13,160 bases of DNA from Leptospirillum sp. (GTDB lineage Bacteria; Nitrospirota; Leptospirillia; Leptospirillales; Leptospirillaceae): positions 1 through 13,160 of the forward strand of contig DAHWKF010000065.1 in NCBI GenBank assembly GCA_027343785.1, in the 5' to 3' direction. Made by a program: the position numbers and the translations under genes. Below are positions 1 to 6,535 of this stretch, piece by piece (position 1 is the stretch's first letter; each line of letters starts with the position of its first letter). The notes beneath the pieces are model-generated. The model did no database searches. It saw only the letters and a list, made by a program, of their open reading frames with translations, and was not told the origin of the DNA.

Positions 1-35
1 TCTTCCAGTCCTGAAAATGCAGGGATAATTTTCAT
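1..35 (-). CDS. Possible start of a further minus-strand gene, cut by the window edge
   Basis: Downstream of hemB on the same strand, an ATG at 35-33 opens a frame that reads MKIIPAFSGLE up to the edge. It lies 41 bases after the hemB stop, so it could be the next operon member. There is no clear ribosome binding site in front of it, and eleven codons are too few to recognise a family. This is a weak call, recorded because co-directional genes are closely packed here. Confidence 0.25.
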   Translation of the reverse strand, partial: MKIIPAFSGLE

Positions 36-76
36 CTTTGCGCCGGATATATGGCGAAGAGGCAGGATGGCATGGG

Positions 77-1066
77 TCAGGTCTGATCTGCCTGTGCCAG
101 AAGCCTGGCAGCACGGATGGCAAAATAGGTGATGATCATGGATGCTCCTGCCCTGCGGATCGATGTGAGCGTTTCCAGGATGGCCCTGTCGATGTCGATC
201 CAGCCTTCCTTGCCCGCGGCCATCAGCGTGGAGTATTCTCCGCTGACCTGATAGGCGCAAAGCGGAAGATCATGGCGGTCGGCGAGGTCTCTCAGGATAT
301 CAAGATACGGAAGCGCGGGCTTGACCATCAATATATCGGCCCCTTCCTCGATATCCAGTGCGGCCTCCCGGAATGCTTCCCTCCGGTTGGCCGGATCCAT
401 CTGATAGGAAGACCGGTCGCCGAACCGGGGGCCCGACATCATGGCGTCCCTGAAGGGGCCGTAAAAAGACGATGCGTATTTGACCGCATAAGAGAGGATC
501 AGGGTGTCCTGGAACCCCTTCTGGTCGAGTCGTTTCCGGATGGCCTGGACCCTTCCGTCCATCATGTCGGACGGCGCAACAATATCCGCGCCGGCCTGGG
601 CGTGAACCAGTGCCATTCCGGAAAGGCATTCCAGGGTGGAGTCGTTGTCGACCCGGTTGTCCCGGACGAGCCCGCAATGACCATGGGTCGTGTATTCGTC
701 TATGCAGACATCGGTCATGACGACCAGCCCAGGAAAGTCTTTCTTGAGCATCCTGACGGCGACGGGGACGGGACCTTCCGGATCCAGGGCGCTGGTTCCC
801 GCCTCGTCCTTGGTTTCGGGGATCCCGAAGAGAATCACGCTTTTGATCCCTGACGCCATCGCTTCGCCGACGATTCTGGGCAAGCGGTCCACCGAATGGC
901 GGAAGACGTCGGGCATCGACGGGATGGGTTCGGTTTTTCCTGTCCCGTGGGTCACGAAAAGGGGGAGGATCAGTTGGGCAGGAGAAAGCCTGTTTTCGCG
1001 CACGAGGGAGCGGACGGACGGGTTAATCCTGAGTCTTCTGGGCCGGTCTGTGGGGAAGGCCATCAT
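77..1066 (-). CDS. hemB: Porphobilinogen synthase (delta-aminolevulinic acid dehydratase)
   Basis: Condenses two 5-aminolevulinate molecules to porphobilinogen in the cytoplasm, the second common step of tetrapyrrole synthesis. The protein is 329 residues, normal for the family. The two Schiff-base lysines are visible as K196 (in SYAVKYASSFYGPFRDA) and K249 (in MVKPALPY), and the conserved segment YQVSGEYS lies at 272-279. The metal-site segment at 119-132 reads DVCIDEYTTHGHCG: C121 and C131 are present, but the middle cysteine of the zinc-type CxC...C site is Asp123, giving a hybrid between the zinc and the Asp-rich, magnesium-type forms. The start is ATG-ATG; AGGAG at 1070-1074 is 3 bases from the first and 6 from the second, so Met2 (1063) may be the real start. 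It begins 33 bases after the cobA-hemD stop and is the last complete gene of the operon in the window. Confidence 0.96.
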   Translation of the reverse strand: MMAFPTDRPRRLRINPSVRSLVRENRLSPAQLILPLFVTHGTGKTEPIPSMPDVFRHSVDRLPRIVGEAMASGIKSVILFGIPETKDEAGTSALDPEGPVPVAVRMLKKDFPGLVVMTDVCIDEYTTHGHCGLVRDNRVDNDSTLECLSGMALVHAQAGADIVAPSDMMDGRVQAIRKRLDQKGFQDTLILSYAVKYASSFYGPFRDAMMSGPRFGDRSSYQMDPANRREAFREAALDIEEGADILMVKPALPYLDILRDLADRHDLPLCAYQVSGEYSTLMAAGKEGWIDIDRAILETLTSIRRAGASMIITYFAIRAARLLAQADQT

Positions 1067-1099
1067 TCACTCCTGCAGGGATCTCTGGTGAAAAACGAT

Positions 1100-2650
1100 T
1101 CAAGAAAAATAACGGACGATCTCTGTCATGACAGCGTCGTCTGACGGTTCCCCCGGGACAATCACCCGTACGACTTCCCCTTTTTGAAGCGCGTGGGCTG
1201 TCGTGGGGCCGATAGCCAGCGCGGCCGTCTGCCGGATGGAATCTTCATGGCCTGGAAAGAGCTCGACAAGATGATGAAATGCCGACGGGCTGTAATAGAC
1301 AATCAGGTGGAACTCCCGTTCGTCCAGGGCGGAGACAACCCTCTCCCTCAGATACTCGGGAAGCGCGGGGGGCCGGTTTTCATAGCAGGAAATTCCCCTG
1401 ACCATGGCACCGAGGGAGATCAGGCCATCGGGTATGGTGCGGTCTCCCCTGTCTCCGCGGATCAGGAGAAACTGTTTTTTCTGACAGTCTTCGGAGCGAA
1501 AAAATTCTAGAACACCATTCGCATGGGATTCAAGTGGAGAGCCATCCGGAATGATCCCATAACTGTTCAGGACTTTAGTGGTCGAAGGCCCCATGGAAAA
1601 GATCCGGCTGGAGGAGAGCGCGCGGAGGTCTTTGCCAGCCCTTAACAACTGATCCAGAAAATAACGAACACCGTTGGGGCTCAGGAAGATGATCCAGGAA
1701 AAAAGGGCAATTTCCCGGATCGCTTTGTCCACTTCTTCCAAAATCTCCGGTGCAGAAGGTGGCCGGATTTCCAGTACCGGACAGCTGACCACCTCGGCCC
1801 CGAAAGCCTCCAGAGATTGTTTGAGGGTCGCGCTGGCATCCCGTTCCCGGGTCAGCAAGATTCTTTTTCCAAAAAGAGGACGATTTTTTTGCCAGCCCAG
1901 ACGCCAGGTCTTTCCTGCGACCCGTCCGATAACAATCGTGGCGGGAGGTTTGATGGGACATTCTTCCAGTACGCGGGAAATCGTCGACATGGTCCCTTCC
2001 CGGATTTCCTGGGAAGCGGTCGTTCCCCAGCGGATGGCCATGACAGGGGTGTCGGGAGAAATGCCGTGTTCCAGGAGCCGGGCTGACAGCTTCTTGAAGT
2101 GCTCGACTCCCATCAGGATCACCAGTGTCTGGTCAGGGAGGGAAAGCGCGTCCAGTGTCTTGTCCGGAAGTTTCTCAGGGTTGTCATGACCGGTCATGAC
2201 AACGATCCGGGAATTGGTGTCCCGGTGGCTGACCGGAAGGCCCGCGTAGGCCGGCGCAGCGGTGACAGAAGTGACACCGGGAATGACTGCGTAGGGGATC
2301 CCTGCGTTTTCAAGGGCGAGGCCTTCTTCCCCCCCCCGTCCGAACACAAAAGGATCACCGCCTTTCAGGCGGACAACGGACAAGCCTTTCGAAGCCCTGT
2401 CGATCAGGACCGACTCGATTTCACGCTGGGACATCCGCGGATGTCCCCGTTCCTTTCCGACATCGATCCGCTCGGCACCGGAAGGGGCAAGATCCAGAAG
2501 ATCCGGATGGGCCAAGTGGTCGTACAAAACGACATCCGCCTCTTCCAAAGCCTTTTTCCCGCGCAGGGTCAACAGCCCGGGATCACCGGGACCCGCTCCG
2601 ACCAGGATCACGTGACCCTTGGGGTATATTCCCGGTTTTCTCCTGTCCAA
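1100..2650 (-). CDS. cobA-hemD: Fused uroporphyrinogen-III C-methyltransferase / uroporphyrinogen-III synthase
   Basis: A two-domain enzyme. The HemD half closes and inverts hydroxymethylbilane to uroporphyrinogen III; the CobA/SUMT half transfers two methyl groups from S-adenosylmethionine to give precorrin-2, the entry to siroheme and B12. From the proposed start it has 516 residues. The SUMT domain spans about 14-260, with VGAGPGDPGLLTLRG at 17-31 and VRLKGGDPFVFGRGGEE at 93-109. The more divergent HemD domain spans about 265-516, opening with GKRILLTRERDAS. I chose the TTG at 2650 because AGGAG (2660-2664) lies 9 bases ahead and the SUMT fold begins about ten residues in. The frame stays open to 2806, but those 52 extra residues resemble nothing in the family and cover hairpin-forming DNA. 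Such fusions are known in several bacterial phyla. It precedes hemB by 33 bases. Confidence 0.93.
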   Translation of the reverse strand: MDRRKPGIYPKGHVILVGAGPGDPGLLTLRGKKALEEADVVLYDHLAHPDLLDLAPSGAERIDVGKERGHPRMSQREIESVLIDRASKGLSVVRLKGGDPFVFGRGGEEGLALENAGIPYAVIPGVTSVTAAPAYAGLPVSHRDTNSRIVVMTGHDNPEKLPDKTLDALSLPDQTLVILMGVEHFKKLSARLLEHGISPDTPVMAIRWGTTASQEIREGTMSTISRVLEECPIKPPATIVIGRVAGKTWRLGWQKNRPLFGKRILLTRERDASATLKQSLEAFGAEVVSCPVLEIRPPSAPEILEEVDKAIREIALFSWIIFLSPNGVRYFLDQLLRAGKDLRALSSSRIFSMGPSTTKVLNSYGIIPDGSPLESHANGVLEFFRSEDCQKKQFLLIRGDRGDRTIPDGLISLGAMVRGISCYENRPPALPEYLRERVVSALDEREFHLIVYYSPSAFHHLVELFPGHEDSIRQTAALAIGPTTAHALQKGEVVRVIVPGEPSDDAVMTEIVRYFS

Positions 2651-2700
2651 TGAAACCTTCTCCTGAAATAAATATTTCTCGCAGTACTGGGAATGACAAG

Positions 2701-2724
2701 CCGTTCGCCGGGGATTTCGAACGG
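2701..2724 (-). repeat. Inverted repeat (hairpin) in the cobA-hemD leader
   Basis: CCGTTCG at 2701-2707 and CGAACGG at 2718-2724 are perfect 7-base complements around a 10-base loop. The minus-strand RNA also carries an upstream CGAAC copy that could pair with the same GTTCG, so two mutually exclusive stems are possible. It lies about 50 bases ahead of the proposed TTG start. A regulatory role is inference. Confidence 0.45.
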
Positions 2725-2746
2725 TTCGGCCCCGGATCTCGCGGTC

Positions 2747-2775
2747 CATTCGTGTCCATCTTTCCCGAACGAATG
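2747..2775 (-). repeat. Second inverted repeat in the cobA-hemD leader
   Basis: CATTCGT at 2747-2753 and ACGAATG at 2769-2775 are perfect 7-base complements around a 15-base loop. It is upstream of the first hairpin in the same leader. No U-rich run follows, so it does not look like a simple terminator. Confidence 0.4.
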
Positions 2776-2948
2776 AGTCCGCAGGAGACAAACACCCGGT
2801 CTGCATGGGGACTTGCAGCGGTTCACAATCGAACGAAGTGTGCGGTCAATCTCCGGGACCCTTTTCAATTTTCAAGAGGATCCCTGCGGGAACCGTCTTG
2901 CCGACATACTCTAGCACAGATGCACCGGATCCCCGATGTTGAATGACC

Positions 2949-2977
2949 ATTATCGAATGAGTGGGCAACGGGTTCAA
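2949..2977 (-). promoter_or_regulatory. Putative sigma70-type promoter for cobA-hemD and hemB
   Basis: On the minus strand, TTGAAC (2972-2977) and GATAAT (2949-2954) are separated by 17 bases. This is four of six and five of six matches to the consensus with ideal spacing. Transcription would begin near 2942. It lies in the only long gap of the operon, which supports a separate transcript for the last two genes. Prediction by eye only. Confidence 0.45.
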
Positions 2978-3123
2978 GCGGGTCGGGAAAAGCAGCATTG
3001 TCGAAGCATTTTTACCGCTTTGCCGGGAACTGTTCTTTCAGGGCATCAGCAGGGGATGGGAGAGAGCGGAGAATGTTGGCAGGAGCGGTCGTACTGTCGC
3101 CAGGGAGGATGACGACAGGAGTA

Positions 3124-4068
3124 TCAGGGGTGCCGGTTCAGGATCGAATCCAGAATTTCCCCGGCTCCTTCCGCGAGAAGCCGGGACCCCAGTTCAATTC
3201 CGACCTGTTGGGCTTCTTCTTCGGATCGGATGGACTGTCGGGAAATAGCTCGGACGCGCCGGGTTCCCGCCAGGTTCAGGACCCGTCCCTCCAGGATCAA
3301 ATGTCCCGGGGATTCCCAAACGGCAAAGGCAGCGATCGGAACCTGGCATCCCCCGTTCAGGCTTTTGAGAACGCCTCTTTCCGCTGCGACGGCTATGTGG
3401 GTTGGTCTGTCGGAAAGCGAGCGGGCAAGATTTCCGGTCGTTTCGTCCTCTTCCCGAATTTCAAGACCCAGGGCGCCTTGTCCGATGGCGGGCAGCATGA
3501 TATCGGGGGAAATCCATTCCCGGATATCCCCCGCGTGGCCGAGTCTCTTCAGACCGGCTCCTGCCAGGATCACGGCATCCACCACTCCTTCGTTCATCTT
3601 CCGGATTCGGGTTCCCACGTTACCGCGAAGGGGCACAAATTCAAGATCGTTCCTGAACTCCCGGATTTGGGCGAGCCTTCTGAGGGAGGAGGTTCCGACC
3701 CGGGCATTTTGGGGGAGGCTTGTCAGGCTGGAAAAGTGCGGAGAAAGAAAGGCGTCACGGGGGTCCTCCCGCTCGAGGGTTGCCGCCAGGGTCAGACCCT
3801 CCGGAAGAAATGCGGGGACGTCTTTCATGCTGTGGACGGCCAGGTCGATTTCTTTTTTCAAGAGGGCTTCTTCGATCTCTTTGACAAACAATCCTTTTCC
3901 GCCAACTTCCGAGAGCTGTCGATCAAGAATGACATCCCCCGTCGTCTTGATGACGACAATTTCGGGTTCGATGCCGGAAATCTCCCGGATTTTGCCGGCT
4001 ACGTGGCGGGCTTGCCATAATGCGAGTTCGGAACCTCGGGAGCCGATTTTGAGTCGCTTGGTGGACAT
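3124..4068 (-). CDS. hemC: Hydroxymethylbilane synthase (porphobilinogen deaminase)
   Basis: Polymerises four porphobilinogens into linear hydroxymethylbilane, using a covalently bound dipyrromethane cofactor in the cytoplasm. With the ATG at 4068 the protein is 314 residues, almost exactly the family norm, and begins with the typical MSTKRLKIGSRGSELALWQA. Other signatures are HSMKDVPAFLPEGL (79-92), VGTSSLRR (124-131), RGNVGTRIRKM (148-158), AIGQGALGLEIR (194-205) and NGGCQVPI, where C241 is the cofactor-attachment cysteine. The frame stays open upstream to 4200, but that part lies inside hemA and is not homologous. The start overlaps the hemA stop by one base (TGATG), so translation is probably coupled; the nearest ribosome-binding-like GGAG is about 13 bases away. 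Confidence 0.96.
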   Translation of the reverse strand: MSTKRLKIGSRGSELALWQARHVAGKIREISGIEPEIVVIKTTGDVILDRQLSEVGGKGLFVKEIEEALLKKEIDLAVHSMKDVPAFLPEGLTLAATLEREDPRDAFLSPHFSSLTSLPQNARVGTSSLRRLAQIREFRNDLEFVPLRGNVGTRIRKMNEGVVDAVILAGAGLKRLGHAGDIREWISPDIMLPAIGQGALGLEIREEDETTGNLARSLSDRPTHIAVAAERGVLKSLNGGCQVPIAAFAVWESPGHLILEGRVLNLAGTRRVRAISRQSIRSEEEAQQVGIELGSRLLAEGAGEILDSILNRHP

Positions 4069-5429
4069 CAGGCGGGAGATTCTCCCTCGACAAGGCCCGA
4101 TGAAGACAGGGGAAGGCGGGAAGTATTTTCCTTTTCGTGTGGTTGTGAAAGGTTTTTTTCCGACAGATCCGCTGGCAGACCATAGCATTTGGTCACCCAT
4201 TCCCTGACTTCGTCAATGTCCGGGGATTGCCGTATCGCCTGGTATGTCGGATGGAGGATCTTGTTGATCAGGGAGCGTGTCAGAATATCAACCTTTTCGC
4301 GTGCATCCGGGGGCAGGGAGGCCAGAACGGCCTGATAGCGCTCCAGCTCGGCTTTCCGGAGGGCTTCCGTGTGGTTTCTCAAGGTCTGGATCAGAGGAAC
4401 CGTGGAGCGGTCGGCCTGCCATCGGACGAAAGCCTCAAGCTCCTCGCGCACGATTTCCCTGGCCTGGAAGGCTTCGTATTCCCGTTCGCGCTGGTTGGCT
4501 TCGACCACCGTCTTCAAATCGTCGATGTTATAGAGAAAAATCCCCGAATGACGGGTGATTGCCGGATCGATATTTCTGGGAACGGCGATGTCGATCATGA
4601 ACAGGGTGCCGGACTTCCGCCTGTCCATGACGGACGAGATCATTTTTTCATTGATCAGGTAGGTGTCGGCTCCTGTTGAGCAGACGACCATGTCCGAGGC
4701 GACGAGCCGGTTTTCGAGGTCGGTGAAGGGAGCATAATGCGCCTGATATTCCGCTGCCAGTTCCTGACCTTTCTGGGCATCGCGAAGCATCAGGGTCATG
4801 TTTCCCACTCCCAATTTTCGCATATGACGTGCCGTCAGCTGGGCCATATCCCCTCCCCCCAGGAGGAGGACGTTCTTGTCATGCATATCCTGGAAAATTT
4901 TTCTGGCGAGCTGGCAAGCCGCGTAACTGATGGAAACCGGGAGATTACTGATGGCTGTTTCTGTCCGGACTCTCTTGGCAGAAGCAATGGCTCGCTGGAA
5001 AATCTGGTTCAGCATCGGGCCGGTCAGGTTCAGGGAACGGGACCGTTCATAGGCTTCCTTGACCTGTCCGGTAATCTGGGGTTCGCCAATCACCATGGAG
5101 TCCAGGCTTGAGGTCACTTCAAAAAAATGGAGGGCAGCCTCCTGCCCGGTCAGATGGTAAAGGTACGGGCGGAGAGAGTGACCTTGCAGGACAGGGTGTG
5201 TTTCCTGGAGGAAGGAGAGGAAAAATTCCGGGTCGGGGGAGGAATGGGTTGTTACGGTCAGAATTTCCACCCTGTTGCATGTGGAAAGAATCAGTGTTTC
5301 GAGAACCCCTTCACGTCGGGAAAGAGTTTTGAGGGCGTCATTGAGATGTTCCTTCGGATATGCCAGCCGTTCCCGGATCTCGATGGGAGTGGTTTTGTGG
5401 TTGACGCCCGCCAGAGTCAGTCTCAGCAA
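4068..5429 (-). CDS. hemA: Glutamyl-tRNA reductase
   Basis: Reduces glutamyl-tRNA(Glu) to glutamate-1-semialdehyde with NADPH, the committed step of the C5 route to tetrapyrroles. The protein is 453 residues. The catalytic domain shows AGVNHKTTPIEIRERLAY (7-24) and LSTCNRVE with the nucleophile C51. Conserved VIGEPQITGQVKEAY follows, then the NADPH-binding segment NVLLLGGGDMAQLTARHM, and a C-terminal dimerisation helix region. Start: TTG at 5429, with GGAGG at 5437-5441 seven bases ahead; the first residues MLRLTLAGVNHKTTP align well with the family, so the TTG is convincing. Its stop overlaps the hemC start by one base. The hemX-like gene ends 84 bases upstream, in the same orientation, resembling the hemA/hemX/hemC grouping of Bacillus. 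The presence of HemA means aminolevulinate is made from glutamate, not from glycine. Confidence 0.97.
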   Translation of the reverse strand: MLRLTLAGVNHKTTPIEIRERLAYPKEHLNDALKTLSRREGVLETLILSTCNRVEILTVTTHSSPDPEFFLSFLQETHPVLQGHSLRPYLYHLTGQEAALHFFEVTSSLDSMVIGEPQITGQVKEAYERSRSLNLTGPMLNQIFQRAIASAKRVRTETAISNLPVSISYAACQLARKIFQDMHDKNVLLLGGGDMAQLTARHMRKLGVGNMTLMLRDAQKGQELAAEYQAHYAPFTDLENRLVASDMVVCSTGADTYLINEKMISSVMDRRKSGTLFMIDIAVPRNIDPAITRHSGIFLYNIDDLKTVVEANQREREYEAFQAREIVREELEAFVRWQADRSTVPLIQTLRNHTEALRKAELERYQAVLASLPPDAREKVDILTRSLINKILHPTYQAIRQSPDIDEVREWVTKCYGLPADLSEKNLSQPHEKENTSRLPLSSSGLVEGESPA

Positions 5430-5513
5430 ATCGAACCCTCCAGTCCCGGAGTGACATTTTTCCCTTCCGGAGAGGAATGATCCTTGCGGGATGATTGCAG
5501 GGTAAAGGTAAAT

Positions 5514-6323
5514 TCAGAAAACTGAATGACCGCCTCCCATATATAGATTCACCGCAAGAATCGTCACAGCGAAAAGGAAGAAGCCCGCTATCGAAAGGTA
5601 TGCTGCCTGCTTCCCCCGGAAGTCTCTCCTTCGCCGCAAAAGGACCAGCGATAAATAGAGAAACCACACCAGGAGGGCCCATGAACCTTTTTGCCCCCAT
5701 GGCCAGATCGTCGCGTATGTTCTGTATGACCAGATCATGACAAAGATCAGCCCGAGGGTCAAGAACGCGAATCCAAGACCATTGAACTCCTGGTTCAGAT
5801 GATCAAGAAATTCCAGTGATGGCAATTTGTTAAAAAAATAATTGAATATCTTCTTTCGCAGAAACATGTCGAGAATCAGGTAAAAACAGGAAACAAAAAA
5901 GGCCAGGGCAGCAGACGCCAGTCCCAGGTCGATGAGAACCGAATGGAGAGATATCAGAATACTGGTTGTCGGGCTTTTGAGAAAGGAGGAGTCCGTTGAT
6001 ACCCCGAGGACAAAAAGAAGGCTCAAGAACGATACGGGAAAGACAACAATGCCCAGAATGTGGGCTTTCCGCTGATGCTCGAGAAACAAGAAAACGATGA
6101 CGAGCGCCCAGGAAAAGAAAGAGATTGCTTCCTTGAGCGATATCAGGGTGACGTGACCGCGCGAAGTAAAGAGGATAAACAGGGAAAGGGTATGGAGTAA
6201 CGCACCTCCAACCCCGGCGGTGATTCCGGCCCATGGTACGGCCTTGTGTCGACTGCTCAGGATATCCCATAGGAGGAGAATAAAGGCGCCGAGATAAAAT
6301 CCCGCGGCAATTTTCAGGAGCAA
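5514..6323 (-). CDS. hemX: HemX/CcsA-type integral membrane protein (cytochrome c assembly family)
   Basis: A polytopic inner-membrane protein of about 269 residues with roughly eight hydrophobic segments (about 4-22, 30-52, 66-82, 88-108, 122-152, 182-203, 213-231, 242-262). The family includes CcsA/ResC heme handlers and HemX, which in Bacillus lies in the hem operon and affects glutamyl-tRNA reductase level. Histidines that could contact heme are H44, H127 and H266. The tryptophan-rich segment reads TIWPWGQKGSWALLVW (205-220), where canonical CcsA has WGxxWxWDPKE; the Asp is Gly here, fitting a HemX/YpjD-like branch better than a true cytochrome c synthetase subunit. The coordinate uses the TTG at 6323, but that codon has no ribosome binding site. 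A CTG at 6341-6339 lies 7 bases after AAGGAG and could be the true start (275 residues). It is the first gene of the minus-strand block. Confidence 0.8.
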   Translation of the reverse strand: MLLKIAAGFYLGAFILLLWDILSSRHKAVPWAGITAGVGGALLHTLSLFILFTSRGHVTLISLKEAISFFSWALVIVFLFLEHQRKAHILGIVVFPVSFLSLLFVLGVSTDSSFLKSPTTSILISLHSVLIDLGLASAALAFFVSCFYLILDMFLRKKIFNYFFNKLPSLEFLDHLNQEFNGLGFAFLTLGLIFVMIWSYRTYATIWPWGQKGSWALLVWFLYLSLVLLRRRRDFRGKQAAYLSIAGFFLFAVTILAVNLYMGGGHSVF

Positions 6324-6402
6324 AACATCCAGAAATGTCAGTTGGAGTCTCCTTGATACGGGATGACAGGAATGTTCATTTTTCGGGTGTCATAATAATT
6401 GT

Positions 6403-6438
6403 AAGGAGGACCCCCCGGCTTGATCGGGCATCCTCCTT
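6403..6438 (-). repeat. Hairpin in the 5' leader of the heme operon
   Basis: AAGGAGGA (6403-6410) pairs perfectly with TCCTCCTT (6431-6438), and CCCG (6414-6417) pairs with CGGG (6425-6428) inside it, leaving a 7-base loop. It lies shortly downstream of the predicted heme-operon start site and 60-95 bases before the first gene. On the plus strand TTTTT follows at 6445-6449; on the minus strand there is no U run. It may be a leader regulatory or stabilising stem, or a barrier to plus-strand transcription. Confidence 0.45.
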
Positions 6439-6461
6439 CTTGGCTTTTTATCAATTTTGCC

Positions 6462-6491
6462 ATTATATCACCGAATTCTGACAGGTGGGAA
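6462..6491 (-). promoter_or_regulatory. Putative promoter of the heme operon
   Basis: On the minus strand a perfect TATAAT (+ coordinates 6462-6467) is preceded, with an 18-base spacer, by TTCCCA (6486-6491), a four-of-six -35. Transcription would start near 6455, giving a leader of about 115-130 bases before the hemX-like gene. The perfect -10 makes this one of the best promoter candidates in the window. Prediction by eye. Confidence 0.6.
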
Positions 6492-6500
6492 TGGTTTGTC

Positions 6501-6530
6501 TTGCCGGGCTTCAGAAGGTTGGGCTAGAAT
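6501..6530 (+). promoter_or_regulatory. Putative divergent promoter of the ATP-grasp/kamA/bluB/dcd block
   Basis: TTGCCG (6501-6506) and TAGAAT (6525-6530) are 18 bases apart. The predicted start point is near 6536-6538, where an in-frame ATG begins, so the first gene may be read from a leaderless message. The -35 elements of this promoter and of the heme-operon promoter are only 9 bases apart, so a regulator bound here could affect both blocks. Confidence 0.45.
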
Positions 6531-6535
6531 GGGCC

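Larger units (their letters stand above)
2651..3123 (-). other. Gene-free stretch between hemC and cobA-hemD, probable leader of cobA-hemD
   Basis: This 473-base gap is exceptional in a window where most genes touch or nearly touch. No frame on either strand shows a recognisable protein. On the minus strand it contains a promoter-like pair near 2949-2977 and a second, weaker extended -10 (TGCTAGAGT, hexamer 2908-2913). Two clean inverted repeats lie closer to the gene, and the ribosome binding site of cobA-hemD is at 2660-2664. If the first promoter is used, the transcript has an untranslated leader of about 290 bases. I looked for a cobalamin riboswitch because of the cobA domain; some G-rich patches are suggestive, but I could not find the conserved boxes. 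Confidence 0.5.

Noticed and set aside
38..853. Open plus-strand frame of 271 codons opposite hemB
   Set aside because: Exactly antisense to a well-supported gene, no family resemblance and Arg/Gly/Asp-rich composition; a shadow of codon bias.
2651..2806. Upstream extension of cobA-hemD to a start at 2806
   Set aside because: The added residues lack homology, cover hairpin-forming DNA and have no ribosome binding site, whereas TTG 2650 has a good one.
2660..2942. Cobalamin riboswitch before cobA-hemD
   Set aside because: Position is suggestive, but I could not find the conserved B12 box or the matching core sequence on the minus strand.
3010..3123. Short minus-strand frame after hemC (reads PVVILPGDSTTAPANILRSL and onward)
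   Set aside because: Protein-like in look, but no start codon follows the upstream stop, and about 40 codons open is expected by chance at this GC content.
2998..4207. Two plus-strand frames of more than 320 codons opposite hemC
   Set aside because: HemC matches its family along its whole length. The antisense frames have low-complexity, Arg/Ser- or Gly/Asp-rich composition and no ribosome binding site.
6390..6431. Leader peptide MPDQAGGSSLQLL in the heme-operon leader
   Set aside because: AAGGAGG directly abuts the ATG with no spacing, which is unfavourable for initiation, and there is no run of regulatory codons.
6485..6535. GTG start at 6485 for the ATP-grasp-like gene
   Set aside because: It lies upstream of the predicted -35 and -10 elements and has no ribosome binding site; ATG 6536 fits the promoter better, though not proven.
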